From contig CAVZIN010000007.1 of NCBI GenBank assembly GCA_963775315.1, positions 868,001-932,000 on the forward strand: a stretch of DNA of 64,000 nt, in the 5' to 3' direction. The DNA is from CAWGHZ01 sp963775315 (lineage in GTDB: Bacteria > Pseudomonadota > Alphaproteobacteria > MPNO01 > DASWLB01). The notes beneath the pieces are model-generated. The model was not told the DNA's origin and did no database searches. It saw nothing but the letters and a program-made list of their open reading frames with translations. Positions within the stretch are counted from its first letter, which is position 1. Every line of letters begins with the position of its first letter. Positions 26,959-36,103 of the stretch are shown here, in pieces. The position numbers were made by a program, and so were the translations under genes.

Positions 26959-27394
26959 CACGGCGCTCGTTATCACGCGTCTGCTCGATTCCCCGCCCGA
27001 ACGCGTGTGGAAGGCGTGGACCGACCCGGAGGAGGCGGGGCGCTGGCTGGGGCCAGGCGGCTGGACCGGCCGTTTCTCGGCCGCCGGCCTCCATCCGGGC
27101 GCAGATTATCGCATCGACATGCGCCACGAGGATGGCGACCTGGCGACGGCGGTGGGCTCGCTGCGCGAGGTCGTGCCGCCCGCGCGGCTGGTGTACAGTT
27201 GGGCCTGGCTCGGCGAGGACGGCAAGCCGGGGCGCGAGACGCTGGTGACGCTCAGCCTGCGCGCGGTCGGCGCGAAATGCGAGCTCACGCTGCGCCACGA
27301 AGGGTTCGAGAACGGCGAGGCGCGCGACAACCACACCGAGGGTTGGAACGGCACGCTCGACAAGCTGGTGGAAGTCCTGGCGGGGAGACGCTGA
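26930..27394 (+). CDS. SRPBCC / AHSA1-domain protein
   Basis: The 154-residue protein matches the activator-of-Hsp90-ATPase-like START fold: VITRLLDSPPERVWKAWTDPEEAGRWLGP at the N terminus, G-rich middle, and the closing helix NHTEGWNGTLDKLVEVLAG. These small ligand-binding proteins very often follow an ArsR-type gene, as here (29-base overlap, coupled translation). AAGGAG at 26917-26922 supports ATG 26930. The ligand is unknown. Its TGA overlaps the ATG of the GFA gene. Confidence 0.87.
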   Translation: MPSPAAHLADTALVITRLLDSPPERVWKAWTDPEEAGRWLGPGGWTGRFSAAGLHPGADYRIDMRHEDGDLATAVGSLREVVPPARLVYSWAWLGEDGKPGRETLVTLSLRAVGAKCELTLRHEGFENGEARDNHTEGWNGTLDKLVEVLAGRR

Positions 27395-27804
27395 TGGCGA
27401 GATATGCGGGCGGGTGTCGCTGCTCGGCGGTGCGCTACGAGACCGACGCCGAGCCGGTCATGGCGCTGCAATGCCAGTGCCGCGAATGCCAGCACGCGAC
27501 CGGATCGGGTCACGGCAACTGGCTGGCCTTCCCGCTGTCGTCGATGACCATCCTCGGCAAGCCGGCGCGGTTCAACCGGCCGACCGACTCGGGCAACGCC
27601 TTCGTGCAGGAGTTCTGCAAGGATTGCGGCTCGCCTTTGTTCGGCCGGCCGAACGCGGTGAAGGATATGATCGGCGTTCTGGCGGGCAGCCTGGACGATC
27701 CGTCGCTGTTCAAGCCGCAAATGGCGGTCTACACGGCGAGCGGCCACGACTGGGACAAGCTCGACCCGGCCCTCGCGTCGTTCCCGAAAATGCCGGATCG
27801 GTAA
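27394..27804 (+). CDS. GFA-family zinc protein (glutathione-dependent formaldehyde-activating / CENP-V fold)
   Basis: The 136-residue Mss4-like protein has the Zn-binding cysteines in GGCRCSAVRY, QCQCRECQ and FCKDCGSPLF, the GFA signature. Some members bind glutathione and were proposed to speed S-hydroxymethylglutathione formation; most are of unknown function. ATG 27394 overlaps the AHSA1 stop, so arsR, AHSA1 and GFA form one regulated operon. Confidence 0.87.
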   Translation: MARYAGGCRCSAVRYETDAEPVMALQCQCRECQHATGSGHGNWLAFPLSSMTILGKPARFNRPTDSGNAFVQEFCKDCGSPLFGRPNAVKDMIGVLAGSLDDPSLFKPQMAVYTASGHDWDKLDPALASFPKMPDR

Positions 27805-27816
27805 GGGCGGCGCGGG

Positions 27817-28425
27817 TCAGCCGTGCTTGCGCACCACGATGTTGAACAGGTGCCAGCGCTTCATCCTGCCCTTGCCGGTCTCCGCGACGCGCTCGATCTC
27901 CTCGAGCATCTCGATGTCGAACGGTCGCAGCAAATTGTCGAGGTCGACGCGGGAGAGGATCGTGATCCCCGGGTTCGCCCATTCGTCGTTCGGCCCGTAG
28001 AGATGGCCGGCGAAGCGGCCGCCGTCGCGCAAGCTGTCGACGATCCGGCGCCATAGCGCGGGAAATTCGGCGGGCGGGACGAGGGGGAGGGCGAAGCTCG
28101 AATTCACGATGTCGCACTCCGGCCACTCGGCCGCCTCCATCCGGGCGCAGACCGGCTCCAAAAGCTCTCGATGGGGCAGGTCGGTCCGCGCGGCGAGGGC
28201 AGCGATCGCTTCGGGCTCCGGATCGATGGCGCGGACGCGGAAGCCGCGGCGCAACATCTCCACCGTGTCGCGCCCCGCGCCGCAGCCGAGGTCGACCGCG
28301 AACCCATCCCGGCGGTGGATGTGCTCGGCCTGCCAGCGGTCGAGGGCGTGGACCAGCGTGTGGCGCGGCGGGCGGTTCTCGACGCCGCGATAATATGGGC
28401 CGAAGCGGCTGGGTCCCTCGCTCAC
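27817..28425 (-). CDS. Class I SAM-dependent methyltransferase
   Basis: The 202-residue protein has the Rossmann SAM motif I AVDLGCGAGRDTVEML and acidic motif II RVRAIDPEPEAI, then CDIVNSSFALPLVPP as motif IV. GTG 28425 is chosen because it makes a GTGA overlap with the exonuclease III stop; the frame is open to 28443. It resembles small-molecule methyltransferases of the tellurite-resistance TehB type. The substrate is unknown. It converges on the GFA gene with 12 bases between. Confidence 0.8.
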   Translation of the reverse strand: MSEGPSRFGPYYRGVENRPPRHTLVHALDRWQAEHIHRRDGFAVDLGCGAGRDTVEMLRRGFRVRAIDPEPEAIAALAARTDLPHRELLEPVCARMEAAEWPECDIVNSSFALPLVPPAEFPALWRRIVDSLRDGGRFAGHLYGPNDEWANPGITILSRVDLDNLLRPFDIEMLEEIERVAETGKGRMKRWHLFNIVVRKHG

Positions 28426-29198
28426 CCGTCCGACAGCTCGCACCAGACGGGCGTGTGGTCGGAGGCCTTGTCGCGCCCGCGCGGCTTCCGGTCGATGCCC
28501 GACGCGACCAGACGATCCGCGGCCTGGGGCGACAGCAACAGGTGATCGATGCGAAGTCCGTGGTCCTTCTGCCAGGCGCCCGCCTGGTAGTCCCAGAAGC
28601 TGTAGGCCCCCGGCTCGCCGTGCAGGGCGCGAAACGCATCCGTGAAGCCGAGATTGAGCAGGCGGCGGAACCGATTGCGCGATTCCGGGCGGCAGAGCGC
28701 GTCGTTCGCCCAGCCGATCGGGTCGTAAACGTCGTCGTCGGTCGGGCAGACGTTGTAGTCGCCTCCCAGCACCAGCACCTCCTCGTCGGCGAGTAGCGCC
28801 TGGGCGCGATCTGCGAGCCGCTCCATCCAGGCGAGCTTGTAGGAGAACTTGTCCGTCTCGACGGGATTGCCGTTCGGCAGATAGATCGAGGCAACGCGGA
28901 TGCCGCCGGTGAAGGCCTCGACGTAGCGCGCCTGAACGTCCGCCTCGTCGCCGCCGAGGACGCAGACGATGTCTTCCAGCGGGCGCTTCGACAGGATGGC
29001 GACGCCGTTGTAGGTCTTCTGGCCGCAGAGGGCGACGTTATAGCCCATATCCTCGATCTCCATGCGCGGGAAGGCGTCGTCGACGCACTTGGTTTCCTGC
29101 AGCAGCACCACGTCGGGCATCGCTTCGGCGAGCCATTCCGTGACGCGCGGCAAGCGCGCCTTGATCGAGTTCACGTTCCAGGTGGCGATCTTCATCAT
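28422..29198 (-). CDS. xth: Exodeoxyribonuclease III (AP endonuclease)
   Basis: The 258-residue Mg-dependent enzyme cleaves DNA at abasic sites and removes 3'-blocking groups. Active-site motifs of the endonuclease/exonuclease/phosphatase fold are visible: ATWNVNSIKAR, LLQETKC (metal-binding Glu), GGDYNVCPTDDDVYDP, and the C-terminal LRIDHLLLS and KASDHTPVW (catalytic Asp-His). MMK at the start gives a second possible ATG 3 bases on. It is coupled to the methyltransferase downstream. Confidence 0.9.
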   Translation of the reverse strand: MMKIATWNVNSIKARLPRVTEWLAEAMPDVVLLQETKCVDDAFPRMEIEDMGYNVALCGQKTYNGVAILSKRPLEDIVCVLGGDEADVQARYVEAFTGGIRVASIYLPNGNPVETDKFSYKLAWMERLADRAQALLADEEVLVLGGDYNVCPTDDDVYDPIGWANDALCRPESRNRFRRLLNLGFTDAFRALHGEPGAYSFWDYQAGAWQKDHGLRIDHLLLSPQAADRLVASGIDRKPRGRDKASDHTPVWCELSDG

Positions 29199-29315
29199 CA
29201 GCCGAATGTAGCAAACGGTGAGAGTCGCGCGAATGGCGATGCGGGCGGGTCAGGGCCCCACCTCCACGGAGCGACGTCGAGACGGGTGTAGCGGCCGGTC
29301 CCCGACCGACCGGTG

Positions 29316-29666
29316 TCAGATCGAGAACGAGGTGCCGCAGCCGCAGGTGGAGGCGGCGTTCGGGTTGGCGATCTCGAAGCGCGAGCCGATCAGTTCCTCG
29401 ACATAGTCGACCTGCGAGCCACGCAGGTATTCCCACGACATGTCGTCGATCAGCACCCTGGCGCCATCGCGCTCGATGGTGCGGTCGTCGGGGGTGGGGG
29501 CGTCGTCGAAGGTGAAGGAATACTGGAAGCCGGAGCAGCCGCCACCGGCCACGGCGATTCGGAAGGCCGTGCCCTGGTGCTCGTCCTTGGCGAGCAGCGC
29601 CGCGATCCGCCGCACCGCCCGGTCGGTCAGCGTCACCTCGTCCGGCTTCTCCAGTGTTTCCGCCAT
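29316..29666 (-). CDS. erpA: Iron-sulfur cluster insertion protein ErpA / A-type carrier
   Basis: The 116-residue A-type carrier delivers Fe-S clusters to apo-enzymes. The three ligand cysteines are C44 (GGGCSGFQY), C108 and C110 (CGCGTSF). VTLTDRAVRRIAALLAKD is the usual N-terminal helix. No isc or suf genes are adjacent; the linkage with dgt (divergent) and xth is common in alphaproteobacteria. Confidence 0.9.
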   Translation of the reverse strand: MAETLEKPDEVTLTDRAVRRIAALLAKDEHQGTAFRIAVAGGGCSGFQYSFTFDDAPTPDDRTIERDGARVLIDDMSWEYLRGSQVDYVEELIGSRFEIANPNAASTCGCGTSFSI

Positions 29667-29791
29667 CTTTCCGTCCCCTGCGACAATTCGGCCGCGGGTG
29701 CGTATTTAAGATGCCATCGGGTCGAAATCAATGTGCGCGGCCGCGCAGCGGTCCGTTGCGCGCCCGCCGTTCGGGTTGTATCTCTCACCCC

Positions 29792-31000
29792 ATGACCGCG
29801 CTGGAAGCCGCCTGGACGCCGGCCGCCGCCCCGCGCGCGGCCTATGCCTCGGACCCGGCCAGGACCCGCGGCCGGCGCCATCCTGAGCCCGAGAGCCCGA
29901 CCCGCACGGTCTACCAGCGCGACCGCGACCGGGTGATCCATTCCACCGCCTTCCGGCGCCTCAAATACAAGACGCAGGTGTTCGTTTATCACGAGGGCGA
30001 CAACTACCGGACCCGCCTGACCCATAGCCTGGAGGTCGCCCAGATCGCGCGGTCGATCTCGCGCTGCCTCGGGCTCGACGAGGACCTCGCCGAGGCGCTG
30101 GCGCTCGCGCACGACCTCGGCCACACCCCGTTCGGCCACGCCGGCGAGGATGCCCTGAACGCCGCGATGAAGGGCCATGGCGGCTTCGACCACAATGGCC
30201 AGGCGCTTCGCATCCTCACCCGGCTCGAGGCGCATTACGCCGAGTTCGACGGGCTGAACCTCACCTGGGAGACGCTGGAGGGCATCGCCAAGCACAACGG
30301 TCCGCTGGTACAGCGGCCGGGCGACACCGAAGGCCTGCCTTGGGCGGTGCAGGAGGTTCTGGCGCAGACCGACCTCGAGCTCCACACCTGGCCGGGGGCG
30401 GAGGCCCAGGTCGCGGCGCTCGCCGATGACATCGCCTATCACAGCCACGACGTGGACGACGGGCTGCATGCCGGGCTGTTCTCGGTGGCGGACCTCGCGC
30501 CCGTGCCGCTCGCGGGACCGCTTTTCGGCGAGGTCGCGGCGCGCTATCCCGGGCTGGAAGAAACCCGGCTGATCCATGAGTCGGTGCGCCGCATGATCGA
30601 CCTCCTGGTCAACGACCTCCTGGCCGAGACGCGTCGCCGCCTCGCCGCCGCGAGCCCTGGGAGCGCGGCCGATGTGCGCGCCCTCGACGCGCCCGTGGTC
30701 GCGTTCTCACCGGCGATGGACGCCGACAATTGTGCCCTGAAATCGTTCCTCTACCAGCGCATGTATCGCCATGAGCGGGTCAACCGGATGACCGCCCGTG
30801 CCCGCCGGGTGGTGAGGGAGCTTTTCCTCGCCCTGCATGCCGAACCGAGCCATCTGCCCGAGGCGTGGCGGCGCGCCGCCGACGGGCCGGGCGGCACCGC
30901 CACGGCGCGGCTCGTCGCCGACTACGTCGCCGGGATGACCGACCGCTTCGCCCTCGACCTGCATCGCCGGTTGGTTCCCGGCGCCGAGAAAGAACAATGA
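29792..31000 (+). CDS. dgt: Deoxyguanosinetriphosphate triphosphohydrolase-like protein
   Basis: The 402-residue HD-domain enzyme hydrolyses dNTPs to deoxynucleoside and triphosphate. The motif series is complete: YRTRLTHSLEVAQIARSI (H), LAHDLGHTPFGHAGE (HD), and a late ADDIAYHSHDVDDGL (D). The N-terminal RDRDRVIHSTAFRRLKYKTQVF is diagnostic. ATG 29792 lacks a strong ribosome site. Its end overlaps argS by four bases (ATGA), the usual alphaproteobacterial dgt-argS-SPOR-nagZ series. Confidence 0.9.
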   Translation: MTALEAAWTPAAAPRAAYASDPARTRGRRHPEPESPTRTVYQRDRDRVIHSTAFRRLKYKTQVFVYHEGDNYRTRLTHSLEVAQIARSISRCLGLDEDLAEALALAHDLGHTPFGHAGEDALNAAMKGHGGFDHNGQALRILTRLEAHYAEFDGLNLTWETLEGIAKHNGPLVQRPGDTEGLPWAVQEVLAQTDLELHTWPGAEAQVAALADDIAYHSHDVDDGLHAGLFSVADLAPVPLAGPLFGEVAARYPGLEETRLIHESVRRMIDLLVNDLLAETRRRLAAASPGSAADVRALDAPVVAFSPAMDADNCALKSFLYQRMYRHERVNRMTARARRVVRELFLALHAEPSHLPEAWRRAADGPGGTATARLVADYVAGMTDRFALDLHRRLVPGAEKEQ

Positions 31001-32751
31001 ACATATTCAATAAGTTCCGAGCCGATGTTCTGTCGGTAATCGAGGCGCTGGCAAAGGAGGGCGCGCTGCCTGCCGGGCTCGACACCCCGCGCGTCTCGGT
31101 CGAGCCGCCGCGCGAGGCCGCGCATGGCGAGCTGTCCTCGAATGCGGCCATGGTTCTCGCCAAGCCGGCAGGGATGAAGTCGCGCGACCTCGCTCAGCTC
31201 CTGGCCGACCGGCTCGCCGCCCATCCGGAGGTGACCGAGGTGAGCGTCGCCGGGCCGGGCTTCGTCAATTTCCGCCTCGATCCTGCGTTCTGGCAGGCGC
31301 AGGTGAAGGACGTGCTGGAGGCCGGCACCGATTACGGCACGTCGGAGCTGGGTGCGGGGCGCAAGATCAACGTCGAATATGTCTCGGCCAACCCGACTGG
31401 GCCGATGCACGTCGGCCACGGGCGCGGTGCCGTCGTGGGCGACGCGCTTGCCGCGGTGCTCGCGAAGGCCGGATTCGACGTGACGCGCGAGTACTACATC
31501 AACGATGCCGGCGGCCAGGTCGACGTGCTCGCCCGGTCCGCGCACCTGCGGTACCGCGAGGCGCGCGGGGAACAGATCGGCGCGATCCCCGAGGGGCTCT
31601 ACCCGGGCGATTATCTGGTCGATCTCGGCGTCGCGCTTGCCCGCACCTATGGCGAAAAGCTCGCCGGCGTGCCGGAGACCGAATGGTTGCCCGTGGTGCG
31701 CGAACGCGCGGTCGCCGCCATGCTGGCGCTCATCAAGGACGACCTCGCCGCGCTCGGAATCGCGTTCGACGTGTTCACCTCGGAGCGCGCATTGAGCGAG
31801 GCGGGGGCAATCGACCGCGTGGTCGCCGAGCTCGAAGCCCGCGGCCTCGTCTACACCGGCATGCTGGATCCGCCCAAGGGCAAGCCGGTCGAGGACTGGG
31901 AGCCGCGCCCGCAGCTCTTGTTCCGCGCCACAAGGTTCGGCGACGACGTCGATCGGCCGCTTCGGAAATCGGACGGCAGCTGGACCTACTTTGCCGCCGA
32001 CATCGCCTACCACCTCGACAAGGTGCGACGCGGCTTCGACAGCATGATCGACGTCTGGGGCGCCGACCACGGCGGCTATGTCAAGCGCATGCAGGCGGCC
32101 GTGGCGGCGGTCAGCGAGGGGCGCGCCACGCTCGACGTGAAGCTCTGCCAGCTCGTCCATCTGATGGAGCGGGGCGAGCCGGTGAAGATGTCCAAGCGGG
32201 CCGGCCAGTTCGTCACGCTGCGCGACGTGGTCGACCGGGTCGGGCGCGACGTCGTCCGCTTCATCATGCTCACGCGGAAGAACGACGCGCCGCTGGAGTT
32301 CGACTTCGCCAAGGTGCAGGAGCAGTCGAAGGACAACCCAGTCTTCTACGTGCAGTACGCCCACGCGCGCGCCTGCTCCGCGCTGCGCAACGGGTCGCAG
32401 CAGTTGCCGGCATTGAAGCTTGACGATTCGAGCCTCGAAAAGGCTCCCTTGTCGCGGCTGGTGGATGCGGGCGAGCTTGCCCTGATCCGGCTGATGGCCG
32501 GCTGGCCGCGGGTCGTGGAGAGCGCGGCGGAGGCGCATGAGCCTCACCGCGTCGCCTTCTACCTCTATGATCTCGCGTCCGAGTTCCATGCCCAGTGGAA
32601 CCGCGGCAACGACGACGAGGCGCTGCGGTTCATCGTGGCGCGGGACGAGGAGCTGACAGCGGCCCGGCTCGCCCTGGTGCGGGCGGTCGCCATCGTGATT
32701 GCATCGGGTCTTGGCGTCATGGGCGTCGCCCCGGTTGAGGAGATGCGGTGA
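30997..32751 (+). CDS. argS: Arginyl-tRNA synthetase
   Basis: The 584-residue class I synthetase charges tRNA-Arg. It has the HIGH-type motif NPTGPMHVGHGRGAVVGD, the N-terminal Add1 domain (about residues 1-95), a KMSKS-type MSKRAG loop, and the C-terminal anticodon-binding DALR domain. The start overlaps the dgt stop, and its stop overlaps the SPOR gene start, so it sits in the middle of a compact operon. Confidence 0.95.
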   Translation: MNIFNKFRADVLSVIEALAKEGALPAGLDTPRVSVEPPREAAHGELSSNAAMVLAKPAGMKSRDLAQLLADRLAAHPEVTEVSVAGPGFVNFRLDPAFWQAQVKDVLEAGTDYGTSELGAGRKINVEYVSANPTGPMHVGHGRGAVVGDALAAVLAKAGFDVTREYYINDAGGQVDVLARSAHLRYREARGEQIGAIPEGLYPGDYLVDLGVALARTYGEKLAGVPETEWLPVVRERAVAAMLALIKDDLAALGIAFDVFTSERALSEAGAIDRVVAELEARGLVYTGMLDPPKGKPVEDWEPRPQLLFRATRFGDDVDRPLRKSDGSWTYFAADIAYHLDKVRRGFDSMIDVWGADHGGYVKRMQAAVAAVSEGRATLDVKLCQLVHLMERGEPVKMSKRAGQFVTLRDVVDRVGRDVVRFIMLTRKNDAPLEFDFAKVQEQSKDNPVFYVQYAHARACSALRNGSQQLPALKLDDSSLEKAPLSRLVDAGELALIRLMAGWPRVVESAAEAHEPHRVAFYLYDLASEFHAQWNRGNDDEALRFIVARDEELTAARLALVRAVAIVIASGLGVMGVAPVEEMR

Positions 32752-33605
32752 TGGCGTACGAACCCCCGGACCGCGAGCGTCCGGCGACCCCGGCGGCAGC
32801 GGGACGGGCCCCCGCCGGCCGCCGGCTGACCACCATGCTGGTCGGGGTCGCCGCGGTCGCAGCTGTCGCCGCGGTCGGCGTGTTCGCCTACAAGCAGGGG
32901 ATGCGCCACGGGGCGGAAAGCGTCGCCCCCGTCATCACCGCCGGCCCCGCGCCCGACAAGGTGAAGCCCACCGATCCCGGCGGGATGGAGGTGCCGAACC
33001 AGGACAAGCAGATCTACGACCGGCTGTCGCCCGAGGCGGCACCCAAGCCGGTCGAGCGCCTGCTGCCGCCGCCCGAGACGCCCATGGCGCCGCCGGCCGC
33101 CAACACGGCCGCCGCGCAGCCGGCGCCGCCGAACCCGGCCGCGTCCGAGGGATCTCCGACGGCGGGCGCCGCCCCGCCGCCGCCCATGCCGCCAGCCCAT
33201 CCCGGGGGGCGGGCCGAGATGCAGCCGCCGCCGATGGAGGCGCCGGGCGCGCCACCGGCCCCTCCCGCGTCGGCCACTCGGAAATCCGTACCGCCGCCAC
33301 CCCCGCCGCCCGCCGCCATGCCCGCGGGCGTGGCGCAAATCGCGCCCGCCGCCGGCGGCCGCTATCGCGTACAGCTCGCCGCGCTCCGAACGGAGGATCA
33401 GGCGAACCAGGTGATTGCGCGCAACAAGCGGGCCAACGCCGACATTCTCGCCGGTCTGACTCTCTCGGTCGCGCGCGCCGACCTCGGTGCCAAGGGCATC
33501 TATTACCGCGTGCAGGCCGGACCCCTCGGCGACGCCGCGATGGCCAAGGCGCTCTGCGGGCGGCTCAAGGCACGCAAGCAGGGGTGCCTGATTGTCGCGC
33601 CCTGA
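32751..33605 (+). CDS. SPOR-domain cell-envelope protein
   Basis: The 284-residue bitopic protein has one membrane helix (about residues 24-46, LTTMLVGVAAVAAVAAVGVF), a long Pro/Ala-rich periplasmic linker (about 75-190) and a C-terminal SPOR domain (about 200-284) with RYRVQLAALRTEDQA and YYRVQAGPLGDAAMAKALC. SPOR domains bind denuded peptidoglycan at the division site. The start may be GTG 32748 or ATG 32751. Genes for cell-wall turnover (nagZ) follow, which fits. Confidence 0.85.
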   Translation: MAYEPPDRERPATPAAAGRAPAGRRLTTMLVGVAAVAAVAAVGVFAYKQGMRHGAESVAPVITAGPAPDKVKPTDPGGMEVPNQDKQIYDRLSPEAAPKPVERLLPPPETPMAPPAANTAAAQPAPPNPAASEGSPTAGAAPPPPMPPAHPGGRAEMQPPPMEAPGAPPAPPASATRKSVPPPPPPPAAMPAGVAQIAPAAGGRYRVQLAALRTEDQANQVIARNKRANADILAGLTLSVARADLGAKGIYYRVQAGPLGDAAMAKALCGRLKARKQGCLIVAP

Positions 33606-34623
33606 GCGCCCGCGCGCGGTCGTCTTCGGCTGTGCCGGACCGGCGCTCGCGCCCGAGGAGCGCCGGTTCTTCGCCGAGAGCGACCCGCTCGGCTTCATCC
33701 TGTTTGCGCGCAACTGCGTCGATCCCGACCAGCTCGCCCGGCTGGTCGCCGCGCTGCGCGAGGCGGTCGGCCGCGCCGACGCGCCCGTGCTGATCGACCA
33801 GGAGGGCGGGCGCGTCGCCCGTCTCGGCCCGCCCCACTGGCGCAAATCGCCCGCGGCGGCCCGGTTCGCTGCCCTCTGGCGTGCGGATCGCGAGGCGGCG
33901 CGCGAGGCCACGCGGGCGAACGCGCGGCTGATGGCGGCTGAGTTGGCCGCCGCCGGCATCACCGTCGATTGCGCGCCGGTGCTCGACATTCCCGTCGCCG
34001 GTGCTGACCCGATCATCGGCGACCGCGCGTTCGGCGATGCGCCCGAGCCGGTCGCCGTGCTCGGCCGCGCCGTCTGCGAGGGCTTGCGTGACGGCGGAGT
34101 TCTTCCGGTCATCAAGCACATCCCGGGCCATGGCCGCGCCCGCGCCGACAGCCACAAATCTCTGCCGGTCGTCGAAACGCCGCGCGCGGAAATGGCGTCG
34201 ACCGACTTCGCGCCGTTCCGCGCGCTCGCCGACCAGCCGTTCGGCATGACCGCGCATGTGGTCTACCGCGACATCGACCCCGATAGGCCAGCCACCCTGT
34301 CCGCCCGCGCGATCGGCGAGACGATCCGGGGCGAGATCGGGTTCGACGGGTTCCTGCTCTCCGACGACGTCAGCATGGGCGCGCTCTCCGGCCCGCTCGG
34401 CGACCGGACGCGCGGCGCGCTTGCGGCCGGTTGCGACGCGGTGCTGCACTGCACCGGCGTCATGGCCGAGATGGTGCAGGTGTCCGCCGCCGCCGCGCCG
34501 CTCGGCGATGCCGCCGGGGCGCGGTGGTTGCGGGCCAAAGCCTGCCTCGCCCCGCCGATGCCCTGTGATCCGGCGGCGCTGGCGGCCCGGTGCGACGCGC
34601 TGTTGGCGGGGGCGGGTGCATGA
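33592..34623 (+). CDS. nagZ: Beta-N-acetylhexosaminidase NagZ (family GH3)
   Basis: The 343-residue cytoplasmic enzyme removes GlcNAc from anhydromuropeptides during peptidoglycan recycling. It has DQEGGRVARL, the signature KHIPGHGRARADSHKSLPVV with the mobile-loop His/Asp acid-base pair, and the nucleophile Asp in LLSDDVSMGAL. It starts with TTG 33592 inside the SPOR gene end (14-base overlap) and its stop overlaps the protease start. Confidence 0.92.
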   Translation: MSRPERPRAVVFGCAGPALAPEERRFFAESDPLGFILFARNCVDPDQLARLVAALREAVGRADAPVLIDQEGGRVARLGPPHWRKSPAAARFAALWRADREAAREATRANARLMAAELAAAGITVDCAPVLDIPVAGADPIIGDRAFGDAPEPVAVLGRAVCEGLRDGGVLPVIKHIPGHGRARADSHKSLPVVETPRAEMASTDFAPFRALADQPFGMTAHVVYRDIDPDRPATLSARAIGETIRGEIGFDGFLLSDDVSMGALSGPLGDRTRGALAAGCDAVLHCTGVMAEMVQVSAAAAPLGDAAGARWLRAKACLAPPMPCDPAALAARCDALLAGAGA

Positions 34624-35312
34624 CTCCAGGCGTCGCCAATGCCATCCACGCCCTCTCGGTCTGGGCGCTGCCCGTGCTGATCGCGGTCACGCTGCACGAG
34701 GCGGCGCACGGCTGGGTCGCCTGGCAGCGCGGGGACGACACGGCGAAAGTTCTGGGGCGGGTCACCTTCAACCCGTTCCGCCATGTCGATCCGATCGGCA
34801 CCGTGCTCGTGCCCGGGCTGCTGTTGCTGTCGGGGACCGGCTTCCTGTTCGGCTGGGCGAAGCCGGTGCCGGTGAATTTCCGCCGCCTTTACAAGCCGCG
34901 CACGGACATGGTGTGGGTGGCCGCAGCCGGCCCCTCGATCAACATCGCGATCGCATTCATCTCGGCGCTGCTCTTGCATGTCGCGGTGCTGCTGTCCCCG
35001 GCCGCGGCGGCCTGGTCGTTCGAGAATCTGCGGAACTCGATCCTCATTAACCTCGTGTTGGCCGTGTTCAATATGATCCCGCTGCCGCCGCTCGATGGCG
35101 GCCGGGTGGCGGTCGGGCTGCTGCCCCGGCGAATCGCCATGCCCCTGGCACGGGTGGAGCCGTACGGCCTGTTCATTATAATCGGGCTGCTGTTCGTGCT
35201 ACCGTGGCTTGGGGGCAAGATCGGCGTAGACCTCAATATCTTCGGTTGGCTTGTAGGTGTGCCGGTGACGTACCTGTTCCATCTGATCTCGACGCTCGCC
35301 GGGTTCGGTTGA
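34620..35312 (+). CDS. Site-2 protease family M50 metalloprotease
   Basis: The 230-residue polytopic membrane protease has the Zn site HEAAH (about residue 25) in the first helix and the third ligand in NMIPLPPLDGGRV, with about five to six helices. It lacks PDZ or CBS domains, so it belongs to the small bacterial rhomboid-unrelated S2P-like group often found beside scpA. ATG 34620 overlaps the nagZ stop. Its substrate is unknown. Confidence 0.87.
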   Translation: MTPGVANAIHALSVWALPVLIAVTLHEAAHGWVAWQRGDDTAKVLGRVTFNPFRHVDPIGTVLVPGLLLLSGTGFLFGWAKPVPVNFRRLYKPRTDMVWVAAAGPSINIAIAFISALLLHVAVLLSPAAAAWSFENLRNSILINLVLAVFNMIPLPPLDGGRVAVGLLPRRIAMPLARVEPYGLFIIIGLLFVLPWLGGKIGVDLNIFGWLVGVPVTYLFHLISTLAGFG

Positions 35313-35320
35313 GAGGGGCG

Positions 35321-36103
35321 ATGGAGTTCGTCGAGGACAACAAGGTCGAGATCGAGCCCCGCGACGGCGAGGCGCTGGTCGTCGACCTCGACGTGTTCGA
35401 GGGCCCGCTCGACGTCCTGCTCGCGCTGGCGCGCGACCAGAAGGTCGACCTCACCCGCATTTCGATCCTGAAGCTCGCCGACCAGTACATCGCCTTCATC
35501 GAGTCCGCCCACGACCTGCGGCTCGAACTCGCGGCCGACTATCTGGTCATGGCCGCCTGGCTCGCCTACCTGAAATCGCGCCTTCTGCTGCCCGAACCGG
35601 AAGTCGAGGAGGATGGGCTGTCGGGCGAGGAGATGGCCGAGGCGCTGACCTATCGACTGCGCCGGCTGGAAGCGATGCGCGACGCCGGGGCGCGGCTGAT
35701 GGCGCTGCCCCGCCTCGGGCTCGACGTCTTCCCGCGCGGCGCGCCGGAGCCGGTACCGGTGGTGCGCAACTCGGTCTACGAGCTTAGCCTGTTCGAGCTG
35801 CTGCGCGCCTATGGCGAGCAGCGCCGCAAGGCCGGCGCCCACAAGGCCTATTCGCCAATGCCGACCGAGCTCTACGCCCTTGAGGACGCGGTGGCGCGCA
35901 TCGAGGCGATGCTGGGCAAGGGCCCCGATTGGCGGACGCTCCTGTCCTTCCTGCCACAAGCCCTGCAGGGCGGGGTGGTACGGCGCTCCGCCATGGCGGC
36001 GATGCTGTCGGTCGGGCTGGAGATGACCAAGAACGGCCGCGCCGAGCTGCGCCAGAACTACGCTTTCGGTCCCATTTACCTTCGTCGCCGGACAACACCA
36101 TGA
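35321..36103 (+). CDS. scpA: Segregation and condensation protein A (kleisin)
   Basis: The 260-residue kleisin bridges SMC heads. The N-terminal SMC-binding helices (FEGPLDVLLALARDQKVDLT) and the C-terminal winged helix (LRQNYAFGPIYLRRR) are recognisable. It follows the protease by 8 bases with GAGAGGGGCG as ribosome site and overlaps scpB by 4 bases. No smc gene is in the window. Confidence 0.9.
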   Translation: MEFVEDNKVEIEPRDGEALVVDLDVFEGPLDVLLALARDQKVDLTRISILKLADQYIAFIESAHDLRLELAADYLVMAAWLAYLKSRLLLPEPEVEEDGLSGEEMAEALTYRLRRLEAMRDAGARLMALPRLGLDVFPRGAPEPVPVVRNSVYELSLFELLRAYGEQRRKAGAHKAYSPMPTELYALEDAVARIEAMLGKGPDWRTLLSFLPQALQGGVVRRSAMAAMLSVGLEMTKNGRAELRQNYAFGPIYLRRRTTP

